From assembly GCF_030646155.1 (NCBI RefSeq), contig NZ_JAUTDN010000042.1, positions 1 through 49,238 of the forward strand: DNA of 49,238 nucleotides, in the 5' to 3' direction. The translations under genes were made by a program, and so were the position numbers. Below are positions 39,568-48,101 of this stretch, piece after piece. Every line of letters starts with the position of its first letter. The first letter of the stretch is position 1. Origin of the DNA: Conexibacter sp. CPCC 205762. Its GTDB lineage: Bacteria > Actinomycetota > Thermoleophilia > Solirubrobacterales > Solirubrobacteraceae. Below the pieces are notes generated by a model. The model was given only the letters and a program-made list of their open reading frames with translations. It was not told the origin of the DNA and did not search any database.

Positions 39568-40619
39568 GCGCGCTGGAGCAGGATGCCGGCGGCGGCGCCG
39601 GCGGCACTGCGGTCGCGGCGCGGCCGCTGCTGAAGGTCGAGGACCTGCGCGTCGAGTTCCCGCGCGGCGGCCGTGCCGCCGCGGCGGTCGACGGCGTCTC
39701 GTTCGAGGTCGCGCCCGGCGAATGCCTCGCGCTCGTCGGCGAGAGCGGCTCGGGCAAGTCGATCACCTGCCAGGCGCTGATGCGGCTGGTGCCGGAGCCG
39801 GGGCGGATCGCCGCCGGCAGCGTCGAGTTCGACGGCGAGCAGCTGCTGGAGGCGCCCGAGTCGCGGCTGCGGAGAGTGCGCGGCGGCGAGATCGCGATGG
39901 TCTTCCAGGACCCGTCCTCGACGCTCAACCCGGTCTTCACCGTCGGCCACCAGCTGGTCGACGTGATCCGCACGCACTGGAAGTGCTCGAAGGCGCGCGC
40001 CCGTGCGCGGGCGGAAGAGGTGCTGGGGCAGGTCGGCTTCCCCGACCCGGCCGCGCGGATGAAGTCGTACCCGGGCGAGCTGTCCGGCGGCCTCAAGCAG
40101 CGCATCTCGATCGCGCTCGCGCTCGCCTGCGAGCCGAAGCTGGTGATCTGCGACGAGGCGACGACCAACCTCGACGTCTCGATCCAGGCGCAGATCGTCG
40201 AGCTGCTGCGGAGACTGAAGAGCGAGCTGGGCTTCTCGATCGTCTTCGTCACGCACGACATCGGGCTGACGCCGCACATCGCCGACCGGATCCTCGTCCT
40301 CTACGCCGGCCACGCCGTCGAGGAGGGGCCGGTGCGCGAGGTGCTCGACCGGCCCGGCCACCCCTACACGGTCGGCCTGCTGCACGCCGCTCCCTCGCTC
40401 GCGAGCGAGCGCGGCGTCGCGCTGCCGACGATCCCCGGCTCGGTGCCGCCGCTCGGCCAGCTGCCGCCCGGCGCGCCGTTCGCGACCCGCTGCCCGGTGC
40501 TCGTCGCCGGCCTCTGCGACGCGACCGAGCCGGGCTGGACCGCGGCCGGGCCCGGCCACCGGGTCGCCTGCCACCGCTTCGAACGCGACGGGACGAGAGG
40601 GACGAGATGGGTCGGATGA
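39564..40619 (+). CDS. ABC importer ATPase 1, DppD-like
   Basis: A 351-residue ATP-binding subunit. Walker A GESGSGKS, signature LSGGLKQR, Walker B LVICDEATTNLD and the switch histidine in FVTHDIG are present. The C-terminal oligopeptide-transporter extension with a conserved cysteine cluster (CPVLVAGLC...VACH) is typical of DppD/OppD and in related proteins binds an iron-sulfur cluster. The signature has a leucine-lysine (GGLKQR) in place of the usual GGMRQR. Confidence 0.94.
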   Translation: MSALEQDAGGGAGGTAVAARPLLKVEDLRVEFPRGGRAAAAVDGVSFEVAPGECLALVGESGSGKSITCQALMRLVPEPGRIAAGSVEFDGEQLLEAPESRLRRVRGGEIAMVFQDPSSTLNPVFTVGHQLVDVIRTHWKCSKARARARAEEVLGQVGFPDPAARMKSYPGELSGGLKQRISIALALACEPKLVICDEATTNLDVSIQAQIVELLRRLKSELGFSIVFVTHDIGLTPHIADRILVLYAGHAVEEGPVREVLDRPGHPYTVGLLHAAPSLASERGVALPTIPGSVPPLGQLPPGAPFATRCPVLVAGLCDATEPGWTAAGPGHRVACHRFERDGTRGTRWVG

Positions 40620-41605
40620 GCACGACCGCGGAGGCGCCGCGCGGGATCGCCGCGGAGGCGATCGAGAAGCGCTTCGCGGCGCGCGGCCGCGCGCGCAAGC
40701 GCGGCGAGGGCGTGCGCGCCGTCGACGACGTCTCGCTGACGGTCGCGCCGGGCGAGATCGTCGGGCTCGTCGGCGAGAGCGGCTGCGGCAAGTCGACGCT
40801 GTCGCGGATCCTGATCGGGATCGAGACGCCGAGCGCCGGCCGCGTGCTGCTCGACGGCGAGCCGGTCGACGGCCGCGACGGCTGGCGGCGGCTGCGGCGG
40901 CGGGTCCAGTACGTCTTCCAGGACCCGTACGGCTCGCTCTGCCCGACGATGACGATCGGCGAGACGCTGACCGACGCGCTCGCCGTCAACGACCTCGGCG
41001 GCTCGACCGCCGGCCGCCGCGAGCTGGCGGGCGAGATGCTCGCGCGCGTCGGCCTCTCCGCCGCCGACCTCGACCGCCGCCCGTCGCAGTTCAGCGGCGG
41101 CCAGCGGCAGCGGATCGGCCTGGCGCGCGCGCTGATCCTCGAGCCGGAGGTGATCGTCTGCGATGAGATCGTCTCCGGCCTCGACGTCTCCGTGCAGGCG
41201 TCGATCCTCAACCTGCTGCGCGAGCTGCGCCAGCGGCTCGGCGTCGGCCTGCTGTTCATCAGCCACGACCTGCGCGTCGTGCGCTACCTGTGCGACCGCG
41301 TCGTCGTGATGTACCTCGGCCGGATCGTCGAGCAGGGCAGCGTCGAGGAGGTCTTCGGCGCGCCCGCGCACCCGTACACCCAAGGGCTGCTGGCCTCCGT
41401 CCCGGACCACATGCCCGGCGCGCCCGAGCTGCGCGCCCACGTCGCCGGCGAGCCGGCGACGCTCAGCGGCCGCCCGCAGGGCTGCCCGTTCGCGCCCCGC
41501 TGCCCGCAGGCGGCCGAGCGCTGCCGCTCGGTCGACCCGCCGTTCGTCGCGCTCGGCGCCGGCGACCACCGCGCCCGCTGCCTCTTCCCGGAGCCTCCCC
41601 GATGA
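40616..41605 (+). CDS. ABC importer ATPase 2, DppF-like
   Basis: A 329-residue ATP-binding subunit that pairs with the preceding one. Walker A GESGCGKST, signature FSGGQRQRIGLARAL, Walker B VIVCDEIVSGLD and FISHDLRVV are intact, and the C-terminal oligopeptide-transporter extension carries the CPFAPRCPQA motif. ATG 40616 overlaps the preceding stop. An ATG three codons earlier (40607) has the better ribosome site (AGAGGG) and could be the real start. The next gene overlaps its stop by 4 nt. Confidence 0.93.
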   Translation: MSTTAEAPRGIAAEAIEKRFAARGRARKRGEGVRAVDDVSLTVAPGEIVGLVGESGCGKSTLSRILIGIETPSAGRVLLDGEPVDGRDGWRRLRRRVQYVFQDPYGSLCPTMTIGETLTDALAVNDLGGSTAGRRELAGEMLARVGLSAADLDRRPSQFSGGQRQRIGLARALILEPEVIVCDEIVSGLDVSVQASILNLLRELRQRLGVGLLFISHDLRVVRYLCDRVVVMYLGRIVEQGSVEEVFGAPAHPYTQGLLASVPDHMPGAPELRAHVAGEPATLSGRPQGCPFAPRCPQAAERCRSVDPPFVALGAGDHRARCLFPEPPR

Positions 41606-42810
41606 GCGCGCCGGCCCCCTCAACACCACCAGGAAGGACCTCCGTGAGCATCACCGAACCCGCGATCCGTCGCGAGGGAACCGACTCCGGCGTGCGCATC
41701 ACCGACGTCGAGGCGATCTACCTGCGGCTGCCCGACTTCGACGAGGCGCGCACCGACAGCTCGCGTGACGCGCTCGTGATCCGCGTCTCGACGGACGCCG
41801 GCGTCACCGGGTACGGAGAGGTCGATTCCAGCCCGCTGGTCGTGAAGGCGATCGTCGACTCGCCGGCGTCGCACACGATCGCGCGCGGGCTGCGGGAGCT
41901 GCTGGTCGGGCGCGACCCGCTCGACGTGCGGCGGCTGTGGCACGACATGTACGAGGCGACGCTGTACGTCGGCCGCTCCGGCGTCGTGATCCACGCGATG
42001 GCGGGGATCGACATCGCGTTGTGGGACCTCGCCGGCAAGCTGCTGCGGCAGCCCGTCCACACGCTGCTCGGCGGTGCCCACCGGACCGAGATCCGCGCCT
42101 ACGCCTCGAACATGTTCCAGTTCACGCCGGAGGCGAACGCGGAGCGCGCGCGGGCCGCCGTCGAGGCCGGCTTCACCGCCGTCAAGTTCGGCTGGGAGCC
42201 GTTCGGCAGAGACCCCGCGACCGACGTCGCGCTGATCTCCTCGATCCGCGAGGCGGTCGGCGACGAGGTCGACGTCGCGATCGACGCCGGCCTCGCGTGG
42301 GACGCGAAGACCGCGATCCAGCGGATCAAGCTGCTGGAGCAGTTCCGCCCGCTGTGGATCGAGGAGCCGCTGCATCCCGACGACCTGCGCGGCTACCGGC
42401 GCGTCGCGGAGGCGGTCGACCTGCCGATCGCGGCCGGCGAGGAAGAGTGCACGCGCGAGGGCTTCCGTCGCCTGATGGACGAGGGCCGCATCGACGTCGT
42501 CCAGATCGACGTCACCCGCACCGGCCTGACGCAGGCGATGCTGATCGCCGGCGACGCGCACGAGCGCGGGCTGCCGGTCGCCAACCACACCTTCACGACG
42601 GACCTCAACGCCGCCGCCTCGCTGCACTTCCTCGCGGCGATCCCGAACGCGCTGATCTGCGAGTACTGCGTCGAGCCGAGCGAGCTCAGCCGCCACCTCG
42701 TCAGCCCCGGGATCCGGATGGTCGACGGCAAGGCGCAGATCCCGCAGGAGGCCGGCCTCGGCGTCGAGCCCGACCCCGAGGTGATGGACCGCTTCCGGTG
42801 GCCGATCTGA
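41602..42810 (+). CDS. enolase-superfamily dehydratase (mandelate racemase/muconate lactonizing type)
   Basis: A 402-residue enolase-superfamily enzyme. The N-terminal capping domain is followed by a barrel with a KFGWEP segment (catalytic lysine region) near residue 194, the metal ligands in AIDAGLAW, WIEEPL and AAGEEE, and the D-H dyad as QIDVTRTG and ANHTF. That dyad places it in the mandelate-racemase subgroup, which contains most acid-sugar dehydratases (galactonate, rhamnonate, fuconate and others). The reaction would be removal of water from a sugar acid to a 2-keto-3-deoxy acid. ATG 41602 overlaps the ATPase stop; GTG 41644 after GGACC is an alternative start. Confidence 0.9.
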   Translation: MSAPAPSTPPGRTSVSITEPAIRREGTDSGVRITDVEAIYLRLPDFDEARTDSSRDALVIRVSTDAGVTGYGEVDSSPLVVKAIVDSPASHTIARGLRELLVGRDPLDVRRLWHDMYEATLYVGRSGVVIHAMAGIDIALWDLAGKLLRQPVHTLLGGAHRTEIRAYASNMFQFTPEANAERARAAVEAGFTAVKFGWEPFGRDPATDVALISSIREAVGDEVDVAIDAGLAWDAKTAIQRIKLLEQFRPLWIEEPLHPDDLRGYRRVAEAVDLPIAAGEEECTREGFRRLMDEGRIDVVQIDVTRTGLTQAMLIAGDAHERGLPVANHTFTTDLNAAASLHFLAAIPNALICEYCVEPSELSRHLVSPGIRMVDGKAQIPQEAGLGVEPDPEVMDRFRWPI

Positions 42811-44594
42811 CGCACGACGCGATCGTGCGGCGCGGCGTCGCCGTGCCGATGGCCGACGGGACGGTGCTGCGCGCCGACCTGTGGCTGCCGGCCGGCGGCG
42901 GGCGCGTGCCCGCGCTGCTGCAGCGGACCCCGTACGGGCGCGGCGACAGCGGCGCGGCGATCGCCGGCGCCGGGCTGGAGCCGCTGAAGGCGGTCGCGCG
43001 CGGCTTCGCGGTCGTGATCCAGGACGTGCGCGGGAGCGGCGGCTCCGAGGGCGCGTTCGAGCCGTTCGCCGCCGAGGGCGACGACGGCGAGGCGACGATC
43101 GCCTGGATCGCCGCGCAGGAGTGGAGCGACGGCCGCGTCTGCATGTACGGCGGCTCCTACGTCGGCGCGACGCAGCTGCTGGCGGCGGTCCGTGTGCCCC
43201 CGCCGCTGGCAGCCGTCGCGCCGCAGATGACGGCGGCCGAGTACTGGGAGGGCTGGAGCCACCAGGGCGGCGCCTTCCAGCTCGGCTTCGCCGGCTTCTG
43301 GGCGCTCGGCTGGCTGGCGCCGGAGGCGCTGGCGCGGCGGCTGGCTTGCGGCGATCCGGCGGCGGCGCAGCTGGCGTCGGCGGATCCGGCGCTGGCGCAG
43401 CGGCTGGCGGACGCGGATCCGGCGGCCGCGCGCCGCCTCGCCGACCGCTTCGCCGCGCTCGCCGACGACCCCGACGCGGCGCTCGCGCGCGGGCCGGAGG
43501 CGCTGGCGGCCGAGCTGGCCGAGCTGGCGCCGTGGCTCGGCGAGTGGCTGGCGCATCCGACCCGCGACGCGTACTGGCAACGCTGGTCGATCCGCGACCG
43601 CTATGCGCGTATGACGACGCCGGCGCTCCATGTCGCCGGCTGGCACGACATCTTCCTCGCGGGCACGCTGGCGAACTTCAGCGGCCTGCGCGCCGGCGCG
43701 GCGACCGCGGAGGCGCGCGCGGGCCAGCGGCTGATCGTCGGCCCCTGGACCCACGCCGCCTTCGGCGACACGCTCGGCGAGCGCTTCCTCGGCCGCAGAG
43801 CCGCCCGCGCCGCGCTCGACCTCAGCCGCCTCCAGCTCGACTTCTTCGCCGCCGTCCTGCGCGGCGAGCAGCCGCCCGGCGCGCCCGTGCGGCTGTACAC
43901 CTTCGGCCGCGACGCCTGGCGCGAGGAGCAGGAGTGGCCGCCCGCGGGGATGCGCGTCGAGGCGTGGGGGCTGGAGGCCGGCGGCGGATTCGCGGTGCCC
44001 GGCGCGGGCGCTGGCGCGCTGGCCGAGGCCGACGCGCGCGGCGAGGGCGCGGCGCGTGACGCGGGCGAGGCCGCTCCGTCCGTGCTCCACCACGACCCCG
44101 CCGACCCGGTCCCCGCGATCGCCGGCGCGACCTTCCTGCCGGGGCAGGACGTCACGCTCCGCTCCGGACCGCGCGACCGGCGTCCGAACCAGGCGCGCGC
44201 CGACGTGCTCGTGTTCGAGAGCGCGCCGCTGACGGAGCCCGCCGAGCTGACCGGGCCGCTCGCCGCCGAGCTGCACGTCGCGCTCGACGCGGCCGGCGGG
44301 GACCTCTGCGTCGCGCTGTCGGAGCTGCTGCCCGACGGCCGCGCGCTGCACGTCGCCGACGGGATCGCGCGCGTGCGCGCCGGAGAGCCCGGCGCCGACG
44401 GCAAGCAGCCCGCGCGCGTGCGCGTCGAGCTGGGCGCGACCAGCGTCGCGCTGCCGGCCGGCCGCCGCCTGCGCGTCGAGGTCGCCGCCTCCTGCTTCCC
44501 GCGCTTCGACGTGCACCCGCCGCGCCCCGCGCGGCACCTGCTCTTCCACTCAGCGACGCGACGGTCGCGAGTTCTGCTGCCCTTCATCCCCTGA
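42798..44594 (+). CDS. CocE/NonD-family hydrolase (X-Pro dipeptidyl-peptidase-like)
   Basis: A 598-residue alpha/beta hydrolase. The nucleophile Ser120 is in MYGGSYVGA, preceded by QDVRGSGGSEG (oxyanion region), with the aspartate in AGWHDIF and the histidine in GPWTHAAFG. The C-terminal third is a jelly-roll beta domain (PF08530-like). Known members are cocaine esterase, glutaryl-7-ACA acylase and X-Pro dipeptidyl-peptidases. It would cleave an ester or amide of the imported compound; no signal peptide is seen. It starts at GTG 42798 inside the dehydratase gene. An alanine-rich cap insert contains a degenerate ten-residue tandem repeat. Confidence 0.9.
   Translation: MADLTHDAIVRRGVAVPMADGTVLRADLWLPAGGGRVPALLQRTPYGRGDSGAAIAGAGLEPLKAVARGFAVVIQDVRGSGGSEGAFEPFAAEGDDGEATIAWIAAQEWSDGRVCMYGGSYVGATQLLAAVRVPPPLAAVAPQMTAAEYWEGWSHQGGAFQLGFAGFWALGWLAPEALARRLACGDPAAAQLASADPALAQRLADADPAAARRLADRFAALADDPDAALARGPEALAAELAELAPWLGEWLAHPTRDAYWQRWSIRDRYARMTTPALHVAGWHDIFLAGTLANFSGLRAGAATAEARAGQRLIVGPWTHAAFGDTLGERFLGRRAARAALDLSRLQLDFFAAVLRGEQPPGAPVRLYTFGRDAWREEQEWPPAGMRVEAWGLEAGGGFAVPGAGAGALAEADARGEGAARDAGEAAPSVLHHDPADPVPAIAGATFLPGQDVTLRSGPRDRRPNQARADVLVFESAPLTEPAELTGPLAAELHVALDAAGGDLCVALSELLPDGRALHVADGIARVRAGEPGADGKQPARVRVELGATSVALPAGRRLRVEVAASCFPRFDVHPPRPARHLLFHSATRRSRVLLPFIP
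43345..43440 (+). repeat. degenerate tandem repeat in the CocE-like gene
   Basis: Three adjacent units of about 30-33 bases (each with GCGGATCCGGCG or a close form) encode DPAAAQLAS, DPALAQRLAD and DPAAARRLAD. They extend a helix in the cap region. The GGATCC in them is coding sequence and has no 21-bp partner arrangement, so it is not an operator. Confidence 0.7.
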
Positions 44595-44604
44595 GAGACT
44601 GACC

Positions 44605-45546
44605 ATGCAAGCGATCGTCTACACCGCACCGCTCACGCTCGAGCTGCAGGACGTCCCCGAGCCGGTCGCCGGCGACGGCGAGGTGCTCGTCGAGGTCCGC
44701 GCCGTCGGCATCTGCGGCTCCGAGCTGGAGGGCTTCAAGAGCCAGAGCCCGTTCCGCGTGCCGCCGCTGATCATGGGTCACGAGCTGGCCGGCGTCCGCC
44801 TCGACACGGGCGAGGCGGTCGCCGTCAACCCGCTGATCTCCTGCGGCCGCTGCGACCTCTGCCTGCGCGGCGAGGCCAACCTCTGCCGCACGCGCGCGCT
44901 GCTCGGCGTCCACCGCGCCGGCGGCTTCGCCGAGCGGGTCGCGGTGCCCGAGCGCTGCCTCCACCCGGCCGGCGACCTGTCGCCCGAGCGGGCCGCGCTC
45001 GCGGAGCCGCTCGCGAACGCCTTCCACGCGCTGCGGCTCGCCCAGCGCCACGACCCGCAACCGCAGCGGGTCGGCGTGATCGGCGCCGGCACGCTCGGGC
45101 TCGCGAGCGCGCTCGTCGCCAAGCACCTCGGCGTGCCCGAGGTGATCGTCTGCGACCTGTCGGACGATCGGCTCGCGACCGCCGCACGCGCCGGCATCAC
45201 GGCCGAGCGCGAGCTGACGGGCGAGTTCGACGTCGTCGTCGACGCGGTCGGCAGCGCCGGCACGCGGCGGATCGCGGCCGAGCGCCTGCGGCCCGGCGGC
45301 AGCGCGGTCTGGATCGGCCTGCACGAGCCCGACGCCGGCTTCGACGGCCTCGCGCTCGTGCGCGCCGAGCAGCGCGTGCTCGGTACCTTCGCCTACGTCG
45401 ACCGCGATTTCCGCGCCGCGCTCGCGCTGCTGCCGTCGCTGCCGACCGAGTGGGTCACGAGCGTGCCGCTGCGCGAGGGCGTCGAGGCCTTCATGGAGCT
45501 GGTCGACGGCCCTGGCGCCGCGGCCAAGACGCTGCTGGTCGTCTAG
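44605..45546 (+). CDS. zinc-dependent alcohol (sugar) dehydrogenase 2
   Basis: A 313-residue medium-chain dehydrogenase, last in the operon, 10 nt after the CocE-like gene. GICGSELEG has the catalytic cysteine, MGHELAG the histidine-glutamate, and the structural zinc site is SCGRCDLCLRGEANLC. The cofactor fold is IGAGTLGLASALVAK. It is shorter than usual by about 20-30 residues. It is related to the product of 32388, so both ends of the island carry such an enzyme. Confidence 0.9.
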   Translation: MQAIVYTAPLTLELQDVPEPVAGDGEVLVEVRAVGICGSELEGFKSQSPFRVPPLIMGHELAGVRLDTGEAVAVNPLISCGRCDLCLRGEANLCRTRALLGVHRAGGFAERVAVPERCLHPAGDLSPERAALAEPLANAFHALRLAQRHDPQPQRVGVIGAGTLGLASALVAKHLGVPEVIVCDLSDDRLATAARAGITAERELTGEFDVVVDAVGSAGTRRIAAERLRPGGSAVWIGLHEPDAGFDGLALVRAEQRVLGTFAYVDRDFRAALALLPSLPTEWVTSVPLREGVEAFMELVDGPGAAAKTLLVV

Positions 45547-45578
45547 CGCGCGACGCGACGAGGGCGGCGCGGCCCGCG

Positions 45579-46166
45579 TCAGAAGGCCGCCACGCCCCGC
45601 CGCAGCTCGCGCGAGCTGGCGAGCTCCCGCAGCCCGCGCGAGACGCGCGCGCGGGCGACCTCTCTGGAGACGCCGAGCAGCGCCGCGATCTCGTCGTAGT
45701 CGCGCTCCTCCAGCACGCGCATGCGGATCGCGACCTGCTGCGCCGGCGCGAGCGCGGTCAGCGCCTCGCGCAGCTCGTCGCGCAGCGCGGCGACGGTCGC
45801 GAGCTGCTCGACGCGCGCGAGCCGCTCGTCGACGCTGTCGGTGCTGAAGGCGCGCAGGCGCAGGTCGGCGGCGCGCGTCAGCTCGCGCTCGCGCCAGTGC
45901 GCGTTGAGCATGTTGCGGGCGATCGCCCACAGCCATGCCGCCGCCTCCAGCTCGCTGTCGCCGCGGAATCCGTGACGCTTCTCGAACGCCTTCGCGAACG
46001 TCTCCGCCGTCAGCTCGCGGGCGAGATGGCCGTCGCGCGTCTGGCGCAGGAACCAGCGCCGCAGCTTCGGCTCCAGCGCGCCGTAGACCTCCGCGAAGGC
46101 GGCGGCGTCGTCGCGCGAGCGGGCGAGCGGGGAGCGGGGCGGCCGCAGCGCGCGCGTCGCCGTCAC
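45579..46166 (-). CDS. ECF-type RNA polymerase sigma factor 2
   Basis: A 195-residue sigma factor. Region 2 is at about residues 24-90 (FAEVYGALEPKLRRWFL, then AAWLWAIARNMLNAHWR), and region 4 at about 130-180 (ERDYDEIAALLGVSREVARARV). No anti-sigma gene is next to it. It is divergent from an OmpR-type regulator gene with 38 bp between their starts. Confidence 0.9.
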   Translation of the reverse strand: MTATRALRPPRSPLARSRDDAAAFAEVYGALEPKLRRWFLRQTRDGHLARELTAETFAKAFEKRHGFRGDSELEAAAWLWAIARNMLNAHWRERELTRAADLRLRAFSTDSVDERLARVEQLATVAALRDELREALTALAPAQQVAIRMRVLEERDYDEIAALLGVSREVARARVSRGLRELASSRELRRGVAAF

Positions 46167-46204
46167 AGCTCGGCCGCTCCCGCATCTACGTCGGTGGGGC
46201 GCCG

Positions 46205-47005
46205 ATGAACGAGCGGGGGACGATGACCGGCAGCGAGATCGCAGGGGAGCAGGGGGCGCGGGCGCTGCGTGTCGGCATGCTCGATCACGACACCGCGTTC
46301 GTGCGCGCGGTCGCCGAGCGCGCCCATCGGCGCGGCTGGGAGTGCCACGTGCTCGTGCGCCCGGTGCCGCGCGCGCGGCTGGCGCAGCTGCGCCTCGACG
46401 CGCTCGTGATCGACCCGGTCGGCGTGCGCCCCGATCCGCTGCCGTGGGTCGCGCGGGTCGCCAGCGACCTGCCGCAGCTGATGATCGTCGCCTGCGCCGG
46501 CGCCTCGACGATGGCCGAGCGCGTCCACGCGCTGGAGCTGGGCGTGCACGACTGGCTCGCCAAGCCGCGCCATCCCGAGGAGCTGATTGCGCACGTCGAG
46601 AGCGCCGTCCGCCGCCGCGAGCGGTCCGAGGCGCCGGCCGACGAGGCGCCGATCCGCGCCGGCGAGCTGGAGATCGACCCGCGCGCCCAGCGCGTGCTGG
46701 CGCGCGGCGCCGACGCCGGCCTGACGGCGCGCGAGTTCAGCGTCGTCCACGCGCTCGCGCGGGCCGGCGGCCAGGTGCTCGCGCGCGAGGACGTCTACAC
46801 GCGCGTGTGGGGCTACGCGATGGTCGCGGGCGACCGCTCGGTCGACGTCTACGTGCGCAAGGTCCGCGGCAAGCTCGCGCGCGTCTCGCCCGGCTGGGCG
46901 TACGTCCACACCCAGCTGCGTGTCGGCTACCGCTTTCACGCCGAGCGGACGGAGGTCGACGCGGCCGCGAACAGCGGCTCGGCCACCCGCGGCGAGAAGC
47001 GGTAG
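46205..47005 (+). CDS. OmpR/PhoB-type response regulator 1
   Basis: A 266-residue regulator. The receiver-like domain (about residues 22-130) has the acidic LDHD, a DALVIDPVG strand with the candidate phosphoacceptor aspartate, and the conserved lysine in LAKPRHPEEL. The winged HTH (about 155-255) is typical (LTAREFSVVHALAR, then DRSVDVYVRKVRGKL). No histidine kinase gene is adjacent. The start could be ATG 46205 or ATG 46223. Its last 70 bases overlap the opposite regulator gene, and both end in a related SPGW-x-Y-x-HT...GYRF sequence. Confidence 0.88.
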   Translation: MNERGTMTGSEIAGEQGARALRVGMLDHDTAFVRAVAERAHRRGWECHVLVRPVPRARLAQLRLDALVIDPVGVRPDPLPWVARVASDLPQLMIVACAGASTMAERVHALELGVHDWLAKPRHPEELIAHVESAVRRRERSEAPADEAPIRAGELEIDPRAQRVLARGADAGLTAREFSVVHALARAGGQVLAREDVYTRVWGYAMVAGDRSVDVYVRKVRGKLARVSPGWAYVHTQLRVGYRFHAERTEVDAAANSGSATRGEKR

Positions 47006-47916
47006 CCGACGCCGGAGAGCGTGTGGATGTAACGCCAGCCGGGCGAGACCCGTTCGAGCTTCAGCCGCACGCGGCTGACGAAGACGTCGACGATGCGGTC
47101 GCCGCGCGCCATCGTCCCGCCCCACAGGGCGGCGTAGATGCGCTCGCGCGTCAACACCTCGCTCTGGTTGCGGGCGAGCAGCTCCAGCAGCTCGTACTCG
47201 CGCGTCGTCAGGCCGGCGGGCTCGTCGCCGGCGTAGGCCTGCCAGCGGTCGCTGCGGATCGCGAGGTCGCCGGCGTGGACGACGTCGCCGGCGGGCGTCG
47301 TCGCGGCGGTCGCGGTCGCGCCGCCGCGCTCGCCGCCGCGGACGATCGCGGCGACGCGCGCGAGCAGCTCGTGCGGGTGGCAGGGCAGCTCGATCCAGCC
47401 GTCGACGCCGGAGCGCAGCGCGCGCACGCGCTCACGCGGCTCGGCGCGCGGGGCGCAGACGATCAGCGCCGCGTCGGCGGCGCGCGCGGCGCGGCAGGCG
47501 CGGGTGACGAGGGCGTCGTCGGCGCGCTGGGCGGCCGCGGCTGGGGCGGCGTCGCCGGACGCGGCGGCGTCTGCTGCCGGGGCGGGCGCGGTGGCGTCGG
47601 CTGGCGGGGCAGGCGCGGTGGCGTGGGCTGGCGGGCCGGACGCGGCGGCGTCTGCTGGCGGGGCGGGGGCGGTGGCGTCGGCGAGGACGGCGTCGAGTGG
47701 GGAGGACGGGCGTGGCGGCGCGCCGGCGGGCAGCGCGACGAGCGTCCAGCCGCGCCCGCGGGCGGCCGCGCCGAGCGCGGCGACGAGCTGGCGGCCGTCG
47801 TCGGCGGCGACGACGGCGATCCGGAGTGCGCGCGCCGGCCGCGCGGCGAGCACGAGCGCGCCAGGCAGCTCTGGTCTCGGCGCGGGTGCCGGAATGCGAT
47901 CGAGCGTCTGCGACAT
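46936..47916 (-). CDS. OmpR-type winged-helix regulator 2 with expanded alanine/proline repeat
   Basis: A 326-residue regulator. The winged HTH is at the C-terminus (LTTREYELLELLARNQSEVL, then DRIVDVFVSRVRLKL). The N-terminal part resembles a receiver (LRIAVVAADDGR at the start, LIVCAPRA and WIELPCHPHEL at the end), but its middle is replaced by a long alanine/proline tract made of nine-residue repeats (ATAPAPPAD type). No clear phosphoacceptor follows DAVLADA, and the usual lysine is not seen in ELPCHP. It may therefore act without phosphorylation. ATG 47916 is used. It converges with the related gene at 46205, overlapping by 70 bp. Confidence 0.82.
   Translation of the reverse strand: MSQTLDRIPAPAPRPELPGALVLAARPARALRIAVVAADDGRQLVAALGAAARGRGWTLVALPAGAPPRPSSPLDAVLADATAPAPPADAAASGPPAHATAPAPPADATAPAPAADAAASGDAAPAAAAQRADDALVTRACRAARAADAALIVCAPRAEPRERVRALRSGVDGWIELPCHPHELLARVAAIVRGGERGGATATAATTPAGDVVHAGDLAIRSDRWQAYAGDEPAGLTTREYELLELLARNQSEVLTRERIYAALWGGTMARGDRIVDVFVSRVRLKLERVSPGWRYIHTLSGVGYRFSPRVAEPLFAAASTSVRSA
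47566..47673. repeat. four 27-bp tandem repeats in regulator 2
   Basis: Units 47566-47592, 47593-47619, 47620-47646 and 47647-47673 are exactly 27 bases each and differ at a few positions; partial units flank them. The length is a multiple of three, so copy-number change keeps the frame. Confidence 0.9.
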
Positions 47917-47978
47917 GGGCCTCTGTCGTGAGCGGTTTGACGGCCCGGCGGGCAATACTTCGCAAACCCGACCGGATT

Positions 47979-47991
47979 TGTAATGTTTACA
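47979..47991. promoter_or_regulatory. TGTAA-ACA-TTACA type inverted repeat upstream of regulator 2
   Basis: Read on the plus strand it is TGTAATGTTTACA, two 5-bp arms with a 3-bp centre, in an AT-rich island within a very GC-rich region, about 60 bp upstream of the regulator 2 start. It looks like a small operator. Confidence 0.5.
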
Positions 47992-48036
47992 CCATCCCGC
48001 GGCGCCCAGGGCCGGTCGAACGGCAAATCGGGGCGA

Positions 48037-48086
48037 TGTAACAGCGGTGTGAAACTCTTTTCCGGCGCGACTTGCGACCGTAGCCT
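48037..48086 (+). promoter_or_regulatory. 11-bp direct repeat (OmpR-type box) and promoter of the secreted-protein gene
   Basis: TGTAAC (48037-48042) and TGTGAA (48048-48053) are repeated at an 11-bp step, the layout bound by OmpR/PhoB-type regulators. A -10 TAGCCT (48081-48086) lies 27 bp further on without a good -35, as expected for an activated promoter. Two such regulators are encoded next door. Confidence 0.5.
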
Positions 48087-48101
48087 GGGCGGTCCTCGCC
48101 G

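Noticed and set aside
43345..43420. Several GGATCC sequences in the CocE-like gene as extra operator boxes
   Set aside because: They are part of a coding tandem repeat, lie deep inside a gene, and do not show the 21-bp centre spacing.
47560..47680. Possible CRISPR array
   Set aside because: The units are contiguous 27-bp repeats without spacers and lie in frame within a regulator gene.
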